Virus record (IMG/VR): IMGVR_UViG_3300025769_000197
Span: 1 to 49,102 of that record
Reading direction: 5' to 3' (one strand)
DNA length: 49,102 nucleotides
Source of the DNA: a virus
The translations under genes and the position numbers were made by a program. Below the pieces are notes generated by a model. The model saw only the letters and a program-made list of their open reading frames with translations, made no database searches and was not told where the DNA came from. Below are positions 8,714 to 15,712 of the stretch, one piece after another (positions within the stretch are counted from its first letter, which is position 1; each line of letters starts with the position of its first letter).

Positions 8714-8947
8714 TTATTTCTCCTCTTTTCTGTTAATTGCCTCTTTAACCTGTAGGTCCAACTGCTCTAGGCGTACCAGAGAATTCACTTTCCCCTGCAG
8801 CCGGAACATTTCCGATTCCGATGTTGCCACCACCAGTGCCTGTAGCTCCAAGTTCTTGAGGTTGTTCAGGTGTTCCTTGAAGGTTTCCCATAGCTCCCTG
8901 TTCGTTATTAAGGGCTTGAGTCTCATCGCCAGTTGTTTGTCCAGCAT
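8714..8947 (-). CDS. Overprinted helical protein inside the portal 3' end, 77 aa
   Basis: This frame lies almost entirely inside the portal C-terminus in another frame and runs 31 bases beyond the portal stop. It starts at ATG 8947 with AGGA at a good distance. The product is well-behaved and helical: RLKPLI, NRELWETFKEHLNNL, then ATSESEMFRLQGKVNSLVRLEQL. That pattern (Leu-Lys-Pro-Leu, Trp-x-x-Phe, and E-x-x-R-L-Q-G) resembles small conserved phage proteins I have seen encoded near portal genes. The portal frame over the same bases is low-complexity Gly/Pro-rich, as expected if the second frame is constrained. Confidence 0.65.
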   Translation of the reverse strand: MLDKQLAMRLKPLITNRELWETFKEHLNNLKNLELQALVVATSESEMFRLQGKVNSLVRLEQLDLQVKEAINRKEEK

Positions 8948-10949
8948 TTTGCATTCCTATTATTTGTGCCATGATAGCAGCTTCTTCAGGGTCATTGAGT
9001 ATTTCATCAGGGTCTAAATCTAAGCTGTAGGCAAGTTCACTTACGAGTTTAGAAATTTTAACAAATGGAGCAATAGCAGGACTTTGTGCAGTTTGTAAGA
9101 ACATAGTCAGTCTTTGACTACGTACTTCTTTTTGCATCAAGCTATTTGTTCCAGTAGCTTTAACTTCTAAATCACCTTTAACATCCAACTCACCTTCTAA
9201 AAATTGCATGTTCCACTGAAAATAAGATTCTCCAAGTGGCTTTAATAAAAAGTCATCAAGATTCTTTATGACTGTTTTAATATTTAAACTTGATGCTCCA
9301 AGTAACATAGACATGCCTGAAGCAGTCCTTGTCATACTTTGAACACCTGTTTGTCCGTGTGAATAACTAGGTATACCTGTTTGTTCGTCTGCAAGTTGTC
9401 TAAACTTATCAAACATCATCATGTTTTCTGGTGCTGTATTAGGAAACTTCAAACCATGTATAGCTTGTCCCGGCATTCCAGCTTGTCTTCTAAATATCTT
9501 ACCCGGATATATTTCCATCGATTGTCCACCAACTAAAGCAGACTCGTCTACATCAAAAACTAATGACCCAGCCATTGCTAAATTATCTACAGCCATTCTT
9601 GCATGACCGTTCATAATCTGTTGACTGTCATCCATATTTTCTGCTACACCTATACCAAAGAAATTATATGGGTTTCTTTCATATGGAAAAGCGTTATACG
9701 GTATTCTGTATGGAGTAAATGGATTTATTACAGCTCTTAAAAGCTGGTCGCCACATATCCATACATTTACTTGTACTTCATCTAAATCATCTATAGAATC
9801 ATCAAGCTCAATACCTACTTCTCTAGCGTATTCAGCATCCATGATTCCCCAATACTCAAGCACTTCAAAGTTGCTATGGTATTCTTCTTCAACTCTTGCA
9901 TCGTCTTTAAGAGCAGATTCAAAATCTTTTTCTACGTAGTTAGGTCCTAACTTAATGCAGTTCCTAATAGCATCTTCATCAAAGTAAGGCATGTTACGTA
10001 GCTGCCTTAGTTGACTTCTATTCATTTTATGTCTATGGATTACATACTCACATTCATCCATATTAGTTGCTGATGGGTCAGGATAAAAATCCCAGCAGCT
10101 TACAAATTCTATTCTAGGTACTCGAACTTCTAACGGATTATAAGTTCTATTTCCTTCTTCATCTGTGTCCCATTTATGAAGTTTTTTATTAAAATTAAAT
10201 GGTCCTTTTACAATCCCTGTACCGAGTAAAGCAGATTCTAAAAGAGCATTTCTTAATTCTGAGTTTCCATTTGATTCTTCAATTTGGTCATGGATAAGTT
10301 TTTCCATTCGTCTTGCAGCTCTTTGTGCAGGAGATATTTCGATTGACTGCGGATTAGGACTTACACCATCTTTAAGAATACCAGCATCTTCTGCTTGGTC
10401 TTCAAGACTATCTTCAAATATACCGTTGTAATAAGTAGCACCGGGTTTTAAAGTTCTACCGTCACCTTCATAACCAACATCATATGGGTTATCTATTCTA
10501 TTACCTATGTCATCAGGTATGTTTCCTTCTGAAGTTTCTAATCCCGGAATAGGATTAGCGGTATCAAGATGTGCAAAGTTTGTTTCACCTTCTGCTATTT
10601 TTGTTTCAGCTATGCCAATAGGAAATTTACCTGTGCCGAAAATAACATCAACAAGTTGTCCAAATGCTGCTAGTACTTTAGTTTTAGTAACTTTTACAAA
10701 GATTCTAGATTTTTCAGATTCTCTAAACTTAACTGAGTTACTATATAAACCTCTGTAGTTTTCATAGGCTTTTAACCATCTTCTTTCATCAGAATCTCTA
10801 CTTTCTTCAGCTTGAGTATATCTACTCTTAATTATTCCTATAAGATTCTGTTGTTGGCTTTCTAAAAGGTTTAATGTTTTTCCAGCTTCACCTTCTACTT
10901 CTTCGTAAATATTATCAGCTCTTAAGAATGTATTTTCGTTTTCTGCCAT
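8745..10949 (-). CDS. Portal protein
   Basis: The 734-aa protein has the composition and size of a podovirus portal: an N-terminal helical region, a core with RIEFVSCWDFYPDPSATNMD and YRIPYNAFPYERNPYNFFG, a long helical stretch (SQQIMNGHARMAVDNLAMAG), and 'ADEQTGIPSYSHGQTG..TRTASGMSML', a phrase typical of large portal proteins. The C-terminal 80 residues are Gly/Gln/Pro-rich and overlap another frame (8714-8947). It directly follows the large terminase gene (six bases between them), matching the usual TerL-portal order. Confidence 0.88.
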   Translation of the reverse strand: MAENENTFLRADNIYEEVEGEAGKTLNLLESQQQNLIGIIKSRYTQAEESRDSDERRWLKAYENYRGLYSNSVKFRESEKSRIFVKVTKTKVLAAFGQLVDVIFGTGKFPIGIAETKIAEGETNFAHLDTANPIPGLETSEGNIPDDIGNRIDNPYDVGYEGDGRTLKPGATYYNGIFEDSLEDQAEDAGILKDGVSPNPQSIEISPAQRAARRMEKLIHDQIEESNGNSELRNALLESALLGTGIVKGPFNFNKKLHKWDTDEEGNRTYNPLEVRVPRIEFVSCWDFYPDPSATNMDECEYVIHRHKMNRSQLRQLRNMPYFDEDAIRNCIKLGPNYVEKDFESALKDDARVEEEYHSNFEVLEYWGIMDAEYAREVGIELDDSIDDLDEVQVNVWICGDQLLRAVINPFTPYRIPYNAFPYERNPYNFFGIGVAENMDDSQQIMNGHARMAVDNLAMAGSLVFDVDESALVGGQSMEIYPGKIFRRQAGMPGQAIHGLKFPNTAPENMMMFDKFRQLADEQTGIPSYSHGQTGVQSMTRTASGMSMLLGASSLNIKTVIKNLDDFLLKPLGESYFQWNMQFLEGELDVKGDLEVKATGTNSLMQKEVRSQRLTMFLQTAQSPAIAPFVKISKLVSELAYSLDLDPDEILNDPEEAAIMAQIIGMQNAGQTTGDETQALNNEQGAMGNLQGTPEQPQELGATGTGGGNIGIGNVPAAGESEFSGTPRAVGPTG

Positions 10950-10955
10950 AACTCT

Positions 10956-12605
10956 TTAATATCCAAATGTAGAATCTACTGGTCTATATATTTCACGTTT
11001 CAAACCTCTTATACGTTCTAATGGGCTTTCCATTCTTGGTCTACTCATTATCATATAACGTAATGCATCATATGCGTGGTCTGAAGCTTTTGTATCTACG
11101 TCTTCAGGGTTAGTTTTAGATAACGGTATAGATTGCAATTCTCTTATTAAGTTCGGACATGTATTAAATATCTGTAACTTAGGTCTACCGTTTTCTCTAA
11201 CCTTTAAATACTCGTGTATTTGTATTTTACCTTGTATTCTATTTTTATCAGCTCGTCTTAATTTATGACCAGCTCTAATTAAACTTTCTCCTACAGTTGG
11301 ACCAGTTGTTCCTGTTCTTGCCCAAGCTGCAGTATCCAAGACCCCGTTCACTGAAAAAGGGTCTTCCATCTCCATATCAGTTATTATAGCACCTAATTCC
11401 TCACCTGTCAAGCCTTTTTGATATAATTCTCTATAAATTATTAAAGTATTATCATTTATGTCCATTATTCCCCATAAACAACAGCTTTCTGCAGCATATC
11501 CGTAGTCAACTGCTTTTACTCTTTCCCAATGTATAGGCAGTTCAAATGGTGTAATAATATGATGTTCAGGACTAAATTCTACAAATGCAGCTCCTTCAGC
11601 TACATCCCAATTACCTTCAAGCAGTTGTCTTCTTTGTATTGGTGGTAATGATTTAAGCATTTGCTCATATACACCATCTTCTGCAAGGTATGGATTATCA
11701 GCTAACTTAGCCGGTATAAACTTACGAGTTAATCCATCTGCACCAAGAAATGATTTGTTAGATTCACTAGGCTCTATGTATCTTTTCTTTACCCAATGCG
11801 AACCAACGCCACCGGGGTTAGCAGTACATCTAAGGTATGTTTGTATTTCTGGGTCAGTAGTTCTAAGACGTGAAGCAAGATAGTTCCAACTAAACTCTGT
11901 AGGCAGATGAGTAATCTCATCAAAACCTATCCAACTATATGCTTGTCCTTGATAACGGTATACGTCTGCATCTCTTTCAAGGAATCCAAACTCAACCTTT
12001 GCACCGCTTGGAAAGTTCCAAAGCTTTTCTACTTCTCTGAACTTAGCACCGGGAAAGGCTTGGGGATAAAGTTCACGAGACTTATCAATCATCTCTCTAA
12101 GCTCTGGCATAGAACGTCTTAGTATTAATGCTCTGTGTGCAGGTCTGTGTGCGTACCTTAACGGGTCAACAATCATGGCATAAGACTTACCACCACCAGC
12201 AGCTCCACCATAGAGTACATCTTTCTCACCAGCAGCAAGGAAGTCTGTCTGTGGTCCTTCGTTAGCATGGAAGAATACATGATGATTATCAAGTACTTCT
12301 TTTACAGCCTTGGGAAGTGTGTCTAAATCACTTTCTGTAACAACACCTTCTTTAGTGTTATCCAGCTTTTCAAGTGTTTCTTTTTGTTTCTTGAATGATT
12401 TTCTAGCGTTGTTTAGCTTTTCTTCAAGTTTTCTAATGTTCTTTTGTTTACGAGTAATAGTCCTACGTGCTGCAGTTTCTGCATCTTTAGGAGGTCTACC
12501 ACCTTTCTTACGAGGCGTACCGTCTTTGTTCTTAACAAAATTGCCTTCGCTATCTTGCAAGTAAAGATGTGGGTTCAGTTCCCAATCTTTCGCTTCGTAA
12601 TCCAT
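10956..12605 (-). CDS. terL: Terminase large subunit
   Basis: This 549-aa DNA-packaging motor has a P-loop GGAAGGGKS (about residues 132-140), a Walker B-like segment SWIGFDEITHLP (about 223-234), the motif III-type region CTANPGGVGSHW, and RNase H-fold nuclease residues in KAVDYGYA and VLDTAAWAR. The closing DALRYMIM is typical. The N-terminal 110 residues form a basic coiled coil with GGRPPKDAE, an AT-hook-like element not present in minimal terminases. The start overlaps the upstream gene by 56 bases, with no clear ribosome site, so coupled translation is likely. Confidence 0.95.
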   Translation of the reverse strand: MDYEAKDWELNPHLYLQDSEGNFVKNKDGTPRKKGGRPPKDAETAARRTITRKQKNIRKLEEKLNNARKSFKKQKETLEKLDNTKEGVVTESDLDTLPKAVKEVLDNHHVFFHANEGPQTDFLAAGEKDVLYGGAAGGGKSYAMIVDPLRYAHRPAHRALILRRSMPELREMIDKSRELYPQAFPGAKFREVEKLWNFPSGAKVEFGFLERDADVYRYQGQAYSWIGFDEITHLPTEFSWNYLASRLRTTDPEIQTYLRCTANPGGVGSHWVKKRYIEPSESNKSFLGADGLTRKFIPAKLADNPYLAEDGVYEQMLKSLPPIQRRQLLEGNWDVAEGAAFVEFSPEHHIITPFELPIHWERVKAVDYGYAAESCCLWGIMDINDNTLIIYRELYQKGLTGEELGAIITDMEMEDPFSVNGVLDTAAWARTGTTGPTVGESLIRAGHKLRRADKNRIQGKIQIHEYLKVRENGRPKLQIFNTCPNLIRELQSIPLSKTNPEDVDTKASDHAYDALRYMIMSRPRMESPLERIRGLKREIYRPVDSTFGY

Positions 12606-12840
12606 ATTTTTTATCTATATGCTTTTTAAGTCCCGGAGCAGACATACGTCTGTCCGTCTTATATTCTAACCAATCACATGCAGCTTGTAACGATACTTCT
12701 TCGTTGACTACCATGTTCTCTGCAAACTGCAAAGCTTCTAACTCTGTTTCAATTGGTTTAAGAAAAGAACTAGACTCTTCAGATAACTCATAACCAAACG
12801 GTATCGTAGAGGTAGCTCTTTTTATGTATCCTTCTTTCAT
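12550..12840 (-). CDS. Small helix-turn-helix-like protein upstream of TerL, 96 aa
   Basis: The helical C-terminal part (EVSLQAACDWLEYKTDRRMS, then APGLKKHIDKKYG, about residues 48-80) looks like a resolvase-type helix-turn-helix, with an alanine-rich first helix and a 'GLKK' recognition helix. The gene is directly upstream of and overlaps terL, and its own start overlaps the preceding stop by 4 bases. It may contact DNA during packaging; not identified to a family. Confidence 0.6.
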   Translation of the reverse strand: MKEGYIKRATSTIPFGYELSEESSSFLKPIETELEALQFAENMVVNEEVSLQAACDWLEYKTDRRMSAPGLKKHIDKKYGLRSERLGTEPTSLLAR

Positions 12841-13085
12841 TTTATTTTTCTATAAGCTCTTGTTTTTCTTGCAACTTTCTTTGGTTGCTTTGAATGTTGT
12901 TTACCTTTTTTAGTATCTTCTCTTTTCTTTTTAGTTGTTCTAGCATACTCTGAAGCTGATAATGCTTTAATAGCCTTGTCGGGGAGGTACCTTTCTCCTG
13001 TTTCTGATGATTTTTTTCCACTCTTAGTACGCCACTTTTGTTTTGTCCATTCTCTAAGACTTCTTTGAGACTCTTTTAAAGCCAT
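12837..13085 (-). CDS. Small basic protein (DUF5872-like), 82 aa
   Basis: The protein contains a highly recognisable phrase series: SLREWTKQKWRTKSGKKSSETGERYLP (residues about 9-35), KAIKALSASEYARTTKKK, and KGKQHSKQPKKVARKTRAYR. I associate this with a small family of unknown function widespread in phages and some bacteria, which I recall as DUF5872. It is strongly basic and lies in a block of five small basic genes between TerS and TerL; a nucleic-acid-binding or virion-packaged role is plausible. Confidence 0.75.
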   Translation of the reverse strand: MALKESQRSLREWTKQKWRTKSGKKSSETGERYLPDKAIKALSASEYARTTKKKREDTKKGKQHSKQPKKVARKTRAYRKIK

Positions 13086-13279
13086 TACTTATAGCCTCCG
13101 CCTTTAGCTTTATACTCTTTTGCAAGAAGCTGGGCTTTTCGAGCAGACCATTGACCGGCTTTACCACCTTTGGTACCGGCTTTAATCTTCTCAAAAAGCC
13201 TCTTACGCATAGTCGGTTTCGTATAGTTACCGGCTTTATTTACAGTTGATTTACTTTTCGTCTTCTTTTTCATTGGCAT
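13085..13279 (-). CDS. Small basic 'GQWSARKAQ' protein, 64 aa
   Basis: I chose the ATG at 13279 (MPMKKKTKSK...) over an upstream one because a GGAGGC ribosome site lies 6 bases before it. The protein carries KAGNYTKPTMRKRLFEKIKAG and KGGKAGQWSARKAQLLAKEY, a conserved pattern in small proteins of marine phages. It overlaps the upstream gene by 29 bases and ends one base into the next start. Function unknown. Confidence 0.7.
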   Translation of the reverse strand: MPMKKKTKSKSTVNKAGNYTKPTMRKRLFEKIKAGTKGGKAGQWSARKAQLLAKEYKAKGGGYK

Positions 13280-13451
13280 CTTTGCCTCCTTTATTAAAAA
13301 TAGCATCCCAGTTATCTCTGTATTGTTTTGAGTGTACGTTTACTCTAGGTGCAGCTCCTTTACCTCCGTGCCATGAAGGACCGTAAAGTCTGCCTTTATT
13401 CTTTTTATTTGTCATTAAAACAGGTTTTTCATCGCTTCCTAATTGTGGCAC
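13251..13451 (-). CDS. Small protein with 'GPSWHGGKGAAPRVN', 66 aa
   Basis: The frame uses a GTG start at 13451 and begins MPQLGSDEKPVLMTNKKNK. The middle part (GPSWHGGKGAAPRVNVHSKQYRDNWDAIF) is compact and Trp/Gly-rich, and the tail is acidic-basic (KDANEKEDEK). It overlaps the next gene by 29 bases in a different frame. Its position in the small basic gene block and the ribosome-site context suggest it is real. Function unknown. Confidence 0.65.
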   Translation of the reverse strand: MPQLGSDEKPVLMTNKKNKGRLYGPSWHGGKGAAPRVNVHSKQYRDNWDAIFNKGGKDANEKEDEK

Positions 13452-13452
13452 G

Positions 13453-13542
13453 TTACTTACCCTTTATAAATTTTCTAATTACGTTCTGTATTCTTGTACG
13501 CTTCATAAACTTATGAAACTTTTTAAAATATTCTTTTACCAT
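13453..13542 (-). CDS. Tiny basic peptide, 29 aa
   Basis: The ATG at 13542 overlaps the upstream gene's stop, and the TAA ends one base before the next GTG start. The peptide (MVKEYFKKFHKFMKRTRIQN...) is strongly basic and can form an amphipathic helix. Perfect packing between two genes suggests coupled translation rather than chance, but such a short frame needs ribosome-profiling or comparative support. Confidence 0.45.
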   Translation of the reverse strand: MVKEYFKKFHKFMKRTRIQNVIRKFIKGK

Positions 13543-13826
13543 TTTTCTCTGTCAGCCCAATAAGCTGCTGACATTTTACCTCTTTTTATATTTTTAGCGT
13601 GTCTCGCTTTAAAAGACTTTCTTTTTGCTTTCATTTTAGCTGATTCACCTGCTTTAGGTTTACCTGCAGTCTTAGCACCCTTTTGACCAAAACGTATAGT
13701 TTTAATTTTATCACCTACTTTAGCCACAACAATGTGTGACTTTGTAGGGTGGTTAGGTGTTCGTTTAGGTTTGTTATAACCTGAAACTCCTGCTCGTTCT
13801 AATCTACTGTCTTTCTTTTTAGCCAT
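13536..13826 (-). CDS. Conserved small basic protein 'RAGVSGYNKPKRTPNHPTKSH', 96 aa
   Basis: The sequence RAGVSGYNKPKRTPNHP (about residues 11-27), the phrase VVAKVGDKIKTIRFGQKG, and the end KSFKARHAKNIKRGKMSAAYWADR mark a small family I recognise from many phages, also found with some bacterial islands. It is extremely basic, with a predicted beta-hairpin followed by helices. It lies near the packaging genes. A virion or DNA-associated role is plausible; the biochemical function is not known to me. Confidence 0.8.
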   Translation of the reverse strand: MAKKKDSRLERAGVSGYNKPKRTPNHPTKSHIVVAKVGDKIKTIRFGQKGAKTAGKPKAGESAKMKAKRKSFKARHAKNIKRGKMSAAYWADREKW

Positions 13827-13827
13827 A

Positions 13828-14007
13828 TTAATGTACTACTTTTCTTAGTTCTTGTTCGTTATGCTGTAGTTCTTGAATCTCTCCTAGAACTAACAACCCA
13901 TATTGGATAGCTATTCTACTGGCTTGAGCTATAGTATCTGCTTTAATGTAAGGACCTATTGAAACTCCTTCATGTACGTCAATATACTCAGTTATCCAGA
14001 GTTTCAT
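13828..14007 (-). CDS. Small protein between TerS and the basic block, 59 aa
   Basis: The ATG at 14007 gives MKLWITEYIDVHEGVSIGPY..., with a beta-strand start, then an alanine-rich helix (KADTIAQASRIAIQYG) and LLVLGEIQEL. That is an alpha/beta ferredoxin-like small-protein pattern seen in phage genomes. It overlaps the end of the terS gene by 20 bases in another frame and stops one base before the next start. Function unknown. Confidence 0.65.
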   Translation of the reverse strand: MKLWITEYIDVHEGVSIGPYIKADTIAQASRIAIQYGLLVLGEIQELQHNEQELRKVVH

Positions 14008-14419
14008 AGTTACCTTCTTCTACTTCCTCTGCTTCAATGTCTATTGTATGTTTTTCTGGTAATATAAAGATACCACCACTAACGTTATGATTAACATCTA
14101 GCTTATCCGTCTTAACAACACCAGCCCTATCTAGTATCGTCTGTGCAGCTTGTAGCTTGTTGTTAGCTTGGGGTACAGGCTTATCAGATTTCATAACCTC
14201 AATAAGCTTGAATGCTGCAGTAGGGGCTTCCCTTGCAAGTACGTCACTGGCTAAATCTACTACTTCGTTTTTTAGTGATTTTAATATTTGATAGTGATTA
14301 CCTGAATACCCTGCAAGTTCCGCTGACTTTTTGAAATCCCCACCAGTCTCAACAAGGTTATTTAAGAATGCTTGTTGTTTCTCCGTAAGATTTCTCTTCT
14401 TCTCTGGTAGGTAGCTCAT
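13988..14419 (-). CDS. terS: Terminase small subunit
   Basis: The 143-aa protein starts with a DNA-binding helical domain: NLTEKQQAFLNNLVETGGDFKKSAELAGYSG (residues about 10-40). This is the 'LTxKQxxFl..l...G....AA..AGYs' pattern of small terminases. Downstream are helices (ILDRAGVVKTDKLDV) typical of the oligomerisation region. It is the first gene of the leftward arm. A consensus sigma70 promoter lies immediately upstream, its predicted start site falling at the ATG itself. Confidence 0.85.
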   Translation of the reverse strand: MSYLPEKKRNLTEKQQAFLNNLVETGGDFKKSAELAGYSGNHYQILKSLKNEVVDLASDVLAREAPTAAFKLIEVMKSDKPVPQANNKLQAAQTILDRAGVVKTDKLDVNHNVSGGIFILPEKHTIDIEAEEVEEGNYETLDN

Positions 14420-14425
14420 GGTAGT

Positions 14426-14454
14426 ATTATATAGTATCTTTTAACATTTGTCAA
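14426..14454 (-). promoter_or_regulatory. Leftward sigma70 promoter P(late)
   Basis: On the minus strand TTGACA (14454-14449) and TATAAT (14431-14426) are separated by exactly 17 bases, a full match to the bacterial housekeeping consensus. The predicted start is near 14419, the first base of the terS ATG, implying a leaderless or nearly leaderless transcript. Confidence 0.9.
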
Positions 14455-14492
14455 GCCCTTTAAAAGTATTTTAAGTTATTTGGGAAAAGTAC

Positions 14493-14521
14493 TTGACAAA
14501 ATTGAAAAGTATGTGTATAAT
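14493..14521 (+). promoter_or_regulatory. Rightward sigma70 promoter P(early)
   Basis: TTGACA (14493-14498) and TATAAT (14516-14521) with a 17-base spacer match the consensus exactly. It diverges from the leftward promoter, with 38 bases between the two -35 elements. The predicted start is about 14528. A strong hairpin terminator lies 145 nt downstream, so much of this transcription may stop early. Confidence 0.9.
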
Positions 14522-14527
14522 AAAGTT

Positions 14528-14672
14528 GAAAACGTCCCCCGGTTTAAATACATACATAAGCCCACCCAAGTATCATCATAATTTTTATATAATTATTCAT
14601 AAACCCCTATAACTTGTTATAACAAACTTAATAGTCTTTAATACAGACTAAACAAGAACTAGGGGTTTTTTT
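14528..14672 (+). ncRNA. Candidate ~145-nt small RNA or attenuated leader
   Basis: The interval is bounded by a perfect promoter and a strong intrinsic terminator and has no convincing reading frame. The 3' half folds as a three-tier hairpin: 14601-14609 with 14660-14668, CTTGTT (14613-14618) with AACAAG (14651-14656), and TAGTCT (14632-14637) with AGACTA (14645-14650). It may be a stand-alone regulatory RNA, an antitermination target, or a replication-priming transcript entering the DnaA-box region. Confidence 0.6.
14601..14672 (+). terminator. Intrinsic terminator with T7 tract
   Basis: The outer stem AAACCCCTA/TAGGGGTTT (14601-14609 with 14660-14668) runs into seven Ts (14666-14672). Two inner stems extend it. 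On the opposite strand the tail has only three Ts, so it points rightward. Confidence 0.8.
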
Positions 14673-14771
14673 ATGTCTAAAGGTTTATAAAGTTTGTGAA
14701 GTTTTATAGCTTTATAAAGCCCAACTGGTTAATACAACTTTTGGGTAGAAATGTAGATGATTTACATATAT

Positions 14772-14808
14772 ACCCACCCACCCCCCATGTGCATCCTGCC
14801 CGCCCCAC
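14772..14808. other. C-rich tract; G-rich on the minus strand
   Basis: In an otherwise very AT-rich region this stretch is mostly C on the plus strand. The minus strand has GGGG, GGG, GGGGGG, GGG and GGG runs separated by short spacers, enough to form a G-quadruplex. It lies just before the DnaA-box cluster and may help origin opening or act as a replication or transcription block. Confidence 0.55.
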
Positions 14809-14840
14809 TTGTAAAACTTTATACACAGGATATCAACAGT

Positions 14841-14893
14841 TTATCCACTTTTAAAGTGTGTCATGTATAACCTGTGGATAACTCTGTGGATAA
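14841..14893. other. DnaA-box cluster, candidate replication origin
   Basis: Two exact inverted DnaA boxes (TGTGGATAA, 14873-14881 and 14885-14893, 12 bases apart) follow a one-mismatch box in the other orientation (TTATCCACT, 14841-14849). TTATCCACA is the strongest bacterial DnaA site. Together with AT-rich flanks, direct repeats and the C-rich tract this marks a likely origin that recruits the host initiator. Confidence 0.65.
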
Positions 14894-14940
14894 CTTTACA
14901 AGCTTTTAAAGTGTCATACCGCCCTTAAAAAGTGTCATAC
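14847..14940 (+). repeat. Three copies of a TTAAARGTGTCAT-like repeat
   Basis: Similar units occur at 14849-14864 (with GTGTGTCAT), 14904-14918 and 14925-14940 (with AGTGTCATAC), next to the DnaA boxes. A related pair, ACTTTACAAGCTT, occurs at about 14894 and 14949. Direct repeats of this kind act as iterons or regulator sites in other replicons. Confidence 0.55.
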
Positions 14941-15012
14941 TTTTAAAACTTTACAAGCTTATCAAGTCTAGTTAATGCCCCGTTGAAAGTTTATAACGTG
15001 TGTAAAGTTTAT

Positions 15013-15176
15013 TGTATAAATTTTATACAGCACTTTTAAAGCTGTATAAATTTTGTACAACTTCAAAAACTGTACAATTTTTGTACAACTATCTAAACTT
15101 CATAAACCTTATATTACATTATAACCACCTCTTATAATACACTTCTCGTATTATGTAGCTGTGTAAATTTTGTACA
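15013..15176. repeat. Four copies of a 17-bp TGTA..TACA palindrome
   Basis: Copies: 15013-15029 (a perfect palindrome around a central T), 15043-15059, 15071-15087 and 15160-15176. The shared form is TGTRYAAATTTTRTACA with small variations. The first three are 28-30 bases apart, about three helical turns, so they lie on the same DNA face. The last lies just upstream of the first rightward gene. This looks like an operator array for a dimeric repressor or activator, or an iteron set. Confidence 0.75.
15134..15154. promoter_or_regulatory. Perfect 7-bp inverted repeat near the first early gene
   Basis: ATAATAC (15134-15140) and GTATTAT (15148-15154) flank a 7-base loop, and a TATAAT hexamer (15133-15138) overlaps the left arm. 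No good -35 is seen at the right distance. It may be an operator between the third and fourth TGTA palindromes. Confidence 0.4.
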
Positions 15177-15220
15177 GCACCACCTCTGAAACATGCATTC
15201 TTACAACATAAAAAAAAGTG

Positions 15221-15249
15221 TTGCATTCTCTTTTTACATGTTGCATAAA
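15221..15249 (+). promoter_or_regulatory. Weak candidate promoter for the first rightward gene
   Basis: TTGCAT (15221-15226) and CATAAA (15244-15249) are 17 bases apart and sit 35 bases before the ATG at 15284. Both hexamers deviate from consensus, which would suit a promoter needing an activator; the adjacent TGTA palindrome at 15160-15176 could bind one. TGTTGCAT itself occurs twice, 20 bases apart. Confidence 0.35.
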
Positions 15250-15283
15250 ATAAGCAACTTAATTTTAAAAGGAGTTAATAAAC

Positions 15284-15697
15284 ATGAAAAATAAAATCAA
15301 AGTAACAGGCACTATTAATTCTTGGGGGCATAACTCCATAGATAGTGCTGAAGTATTTTTTAATAAGCATATAGAGGATTGCTCGTGTGGTGGTTCTTAT
15401 TCTTTTAGTGCTATGTTGCAAATGGAGCAAATTAAAGAAGGAGACTTTATTGATGATTGTGCAACTATTGAATGTGGTAATTGCTACAGCATGTTAGATG
15501 TTAATGATTATGATATTACTTTAGAAATACCTAATAATCTTAAAGAGCAATTTACTAAAGAAAAGATATGGTGTAAATCTAAAGACTATATTGAAATGGC
15601 TCAAGGTGTGTCTAGTATTGATTGGGATGTTCAGACGGGTGGTAAGTCATACGAAGAACTTGCGGAGCAAGAGTTAAAGGCTCAAGGAGTTTTATAA
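15284..15697 (+). CDS. First early protein, Cys-rich, 137 aa, unknown
   Basis: It starts after AAAAGGAGTTAATAAAC, a strong ribosome site. The sequence has Cys pairs (DCSCGGSY at about residues 33-40, and IDDCATIECGNCYS at about 56-69), which could bind a metal as a zinc-ribbon-like unit. No signal peptide or membrane span. As the first gene after the control region it is likely an early takeover or regulatory protein; I do not recognise the family. Confidence 0.7.
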   Translation: MKNKIKVTGTINSWGHNSIDSAEVFFNKHIEDCSCGGSYSFSAMLQMEQIKEGDFIDDCATIECGNCYSMLDVNDYDITLEIPNNLKEQFTKEKIWCKSKDYIEMAQGVSSIDWDVQTGGKSYEELAEQELKAQGVL

Positions 15698-15712
15698 ATA
15701 AATTAACCCCTA

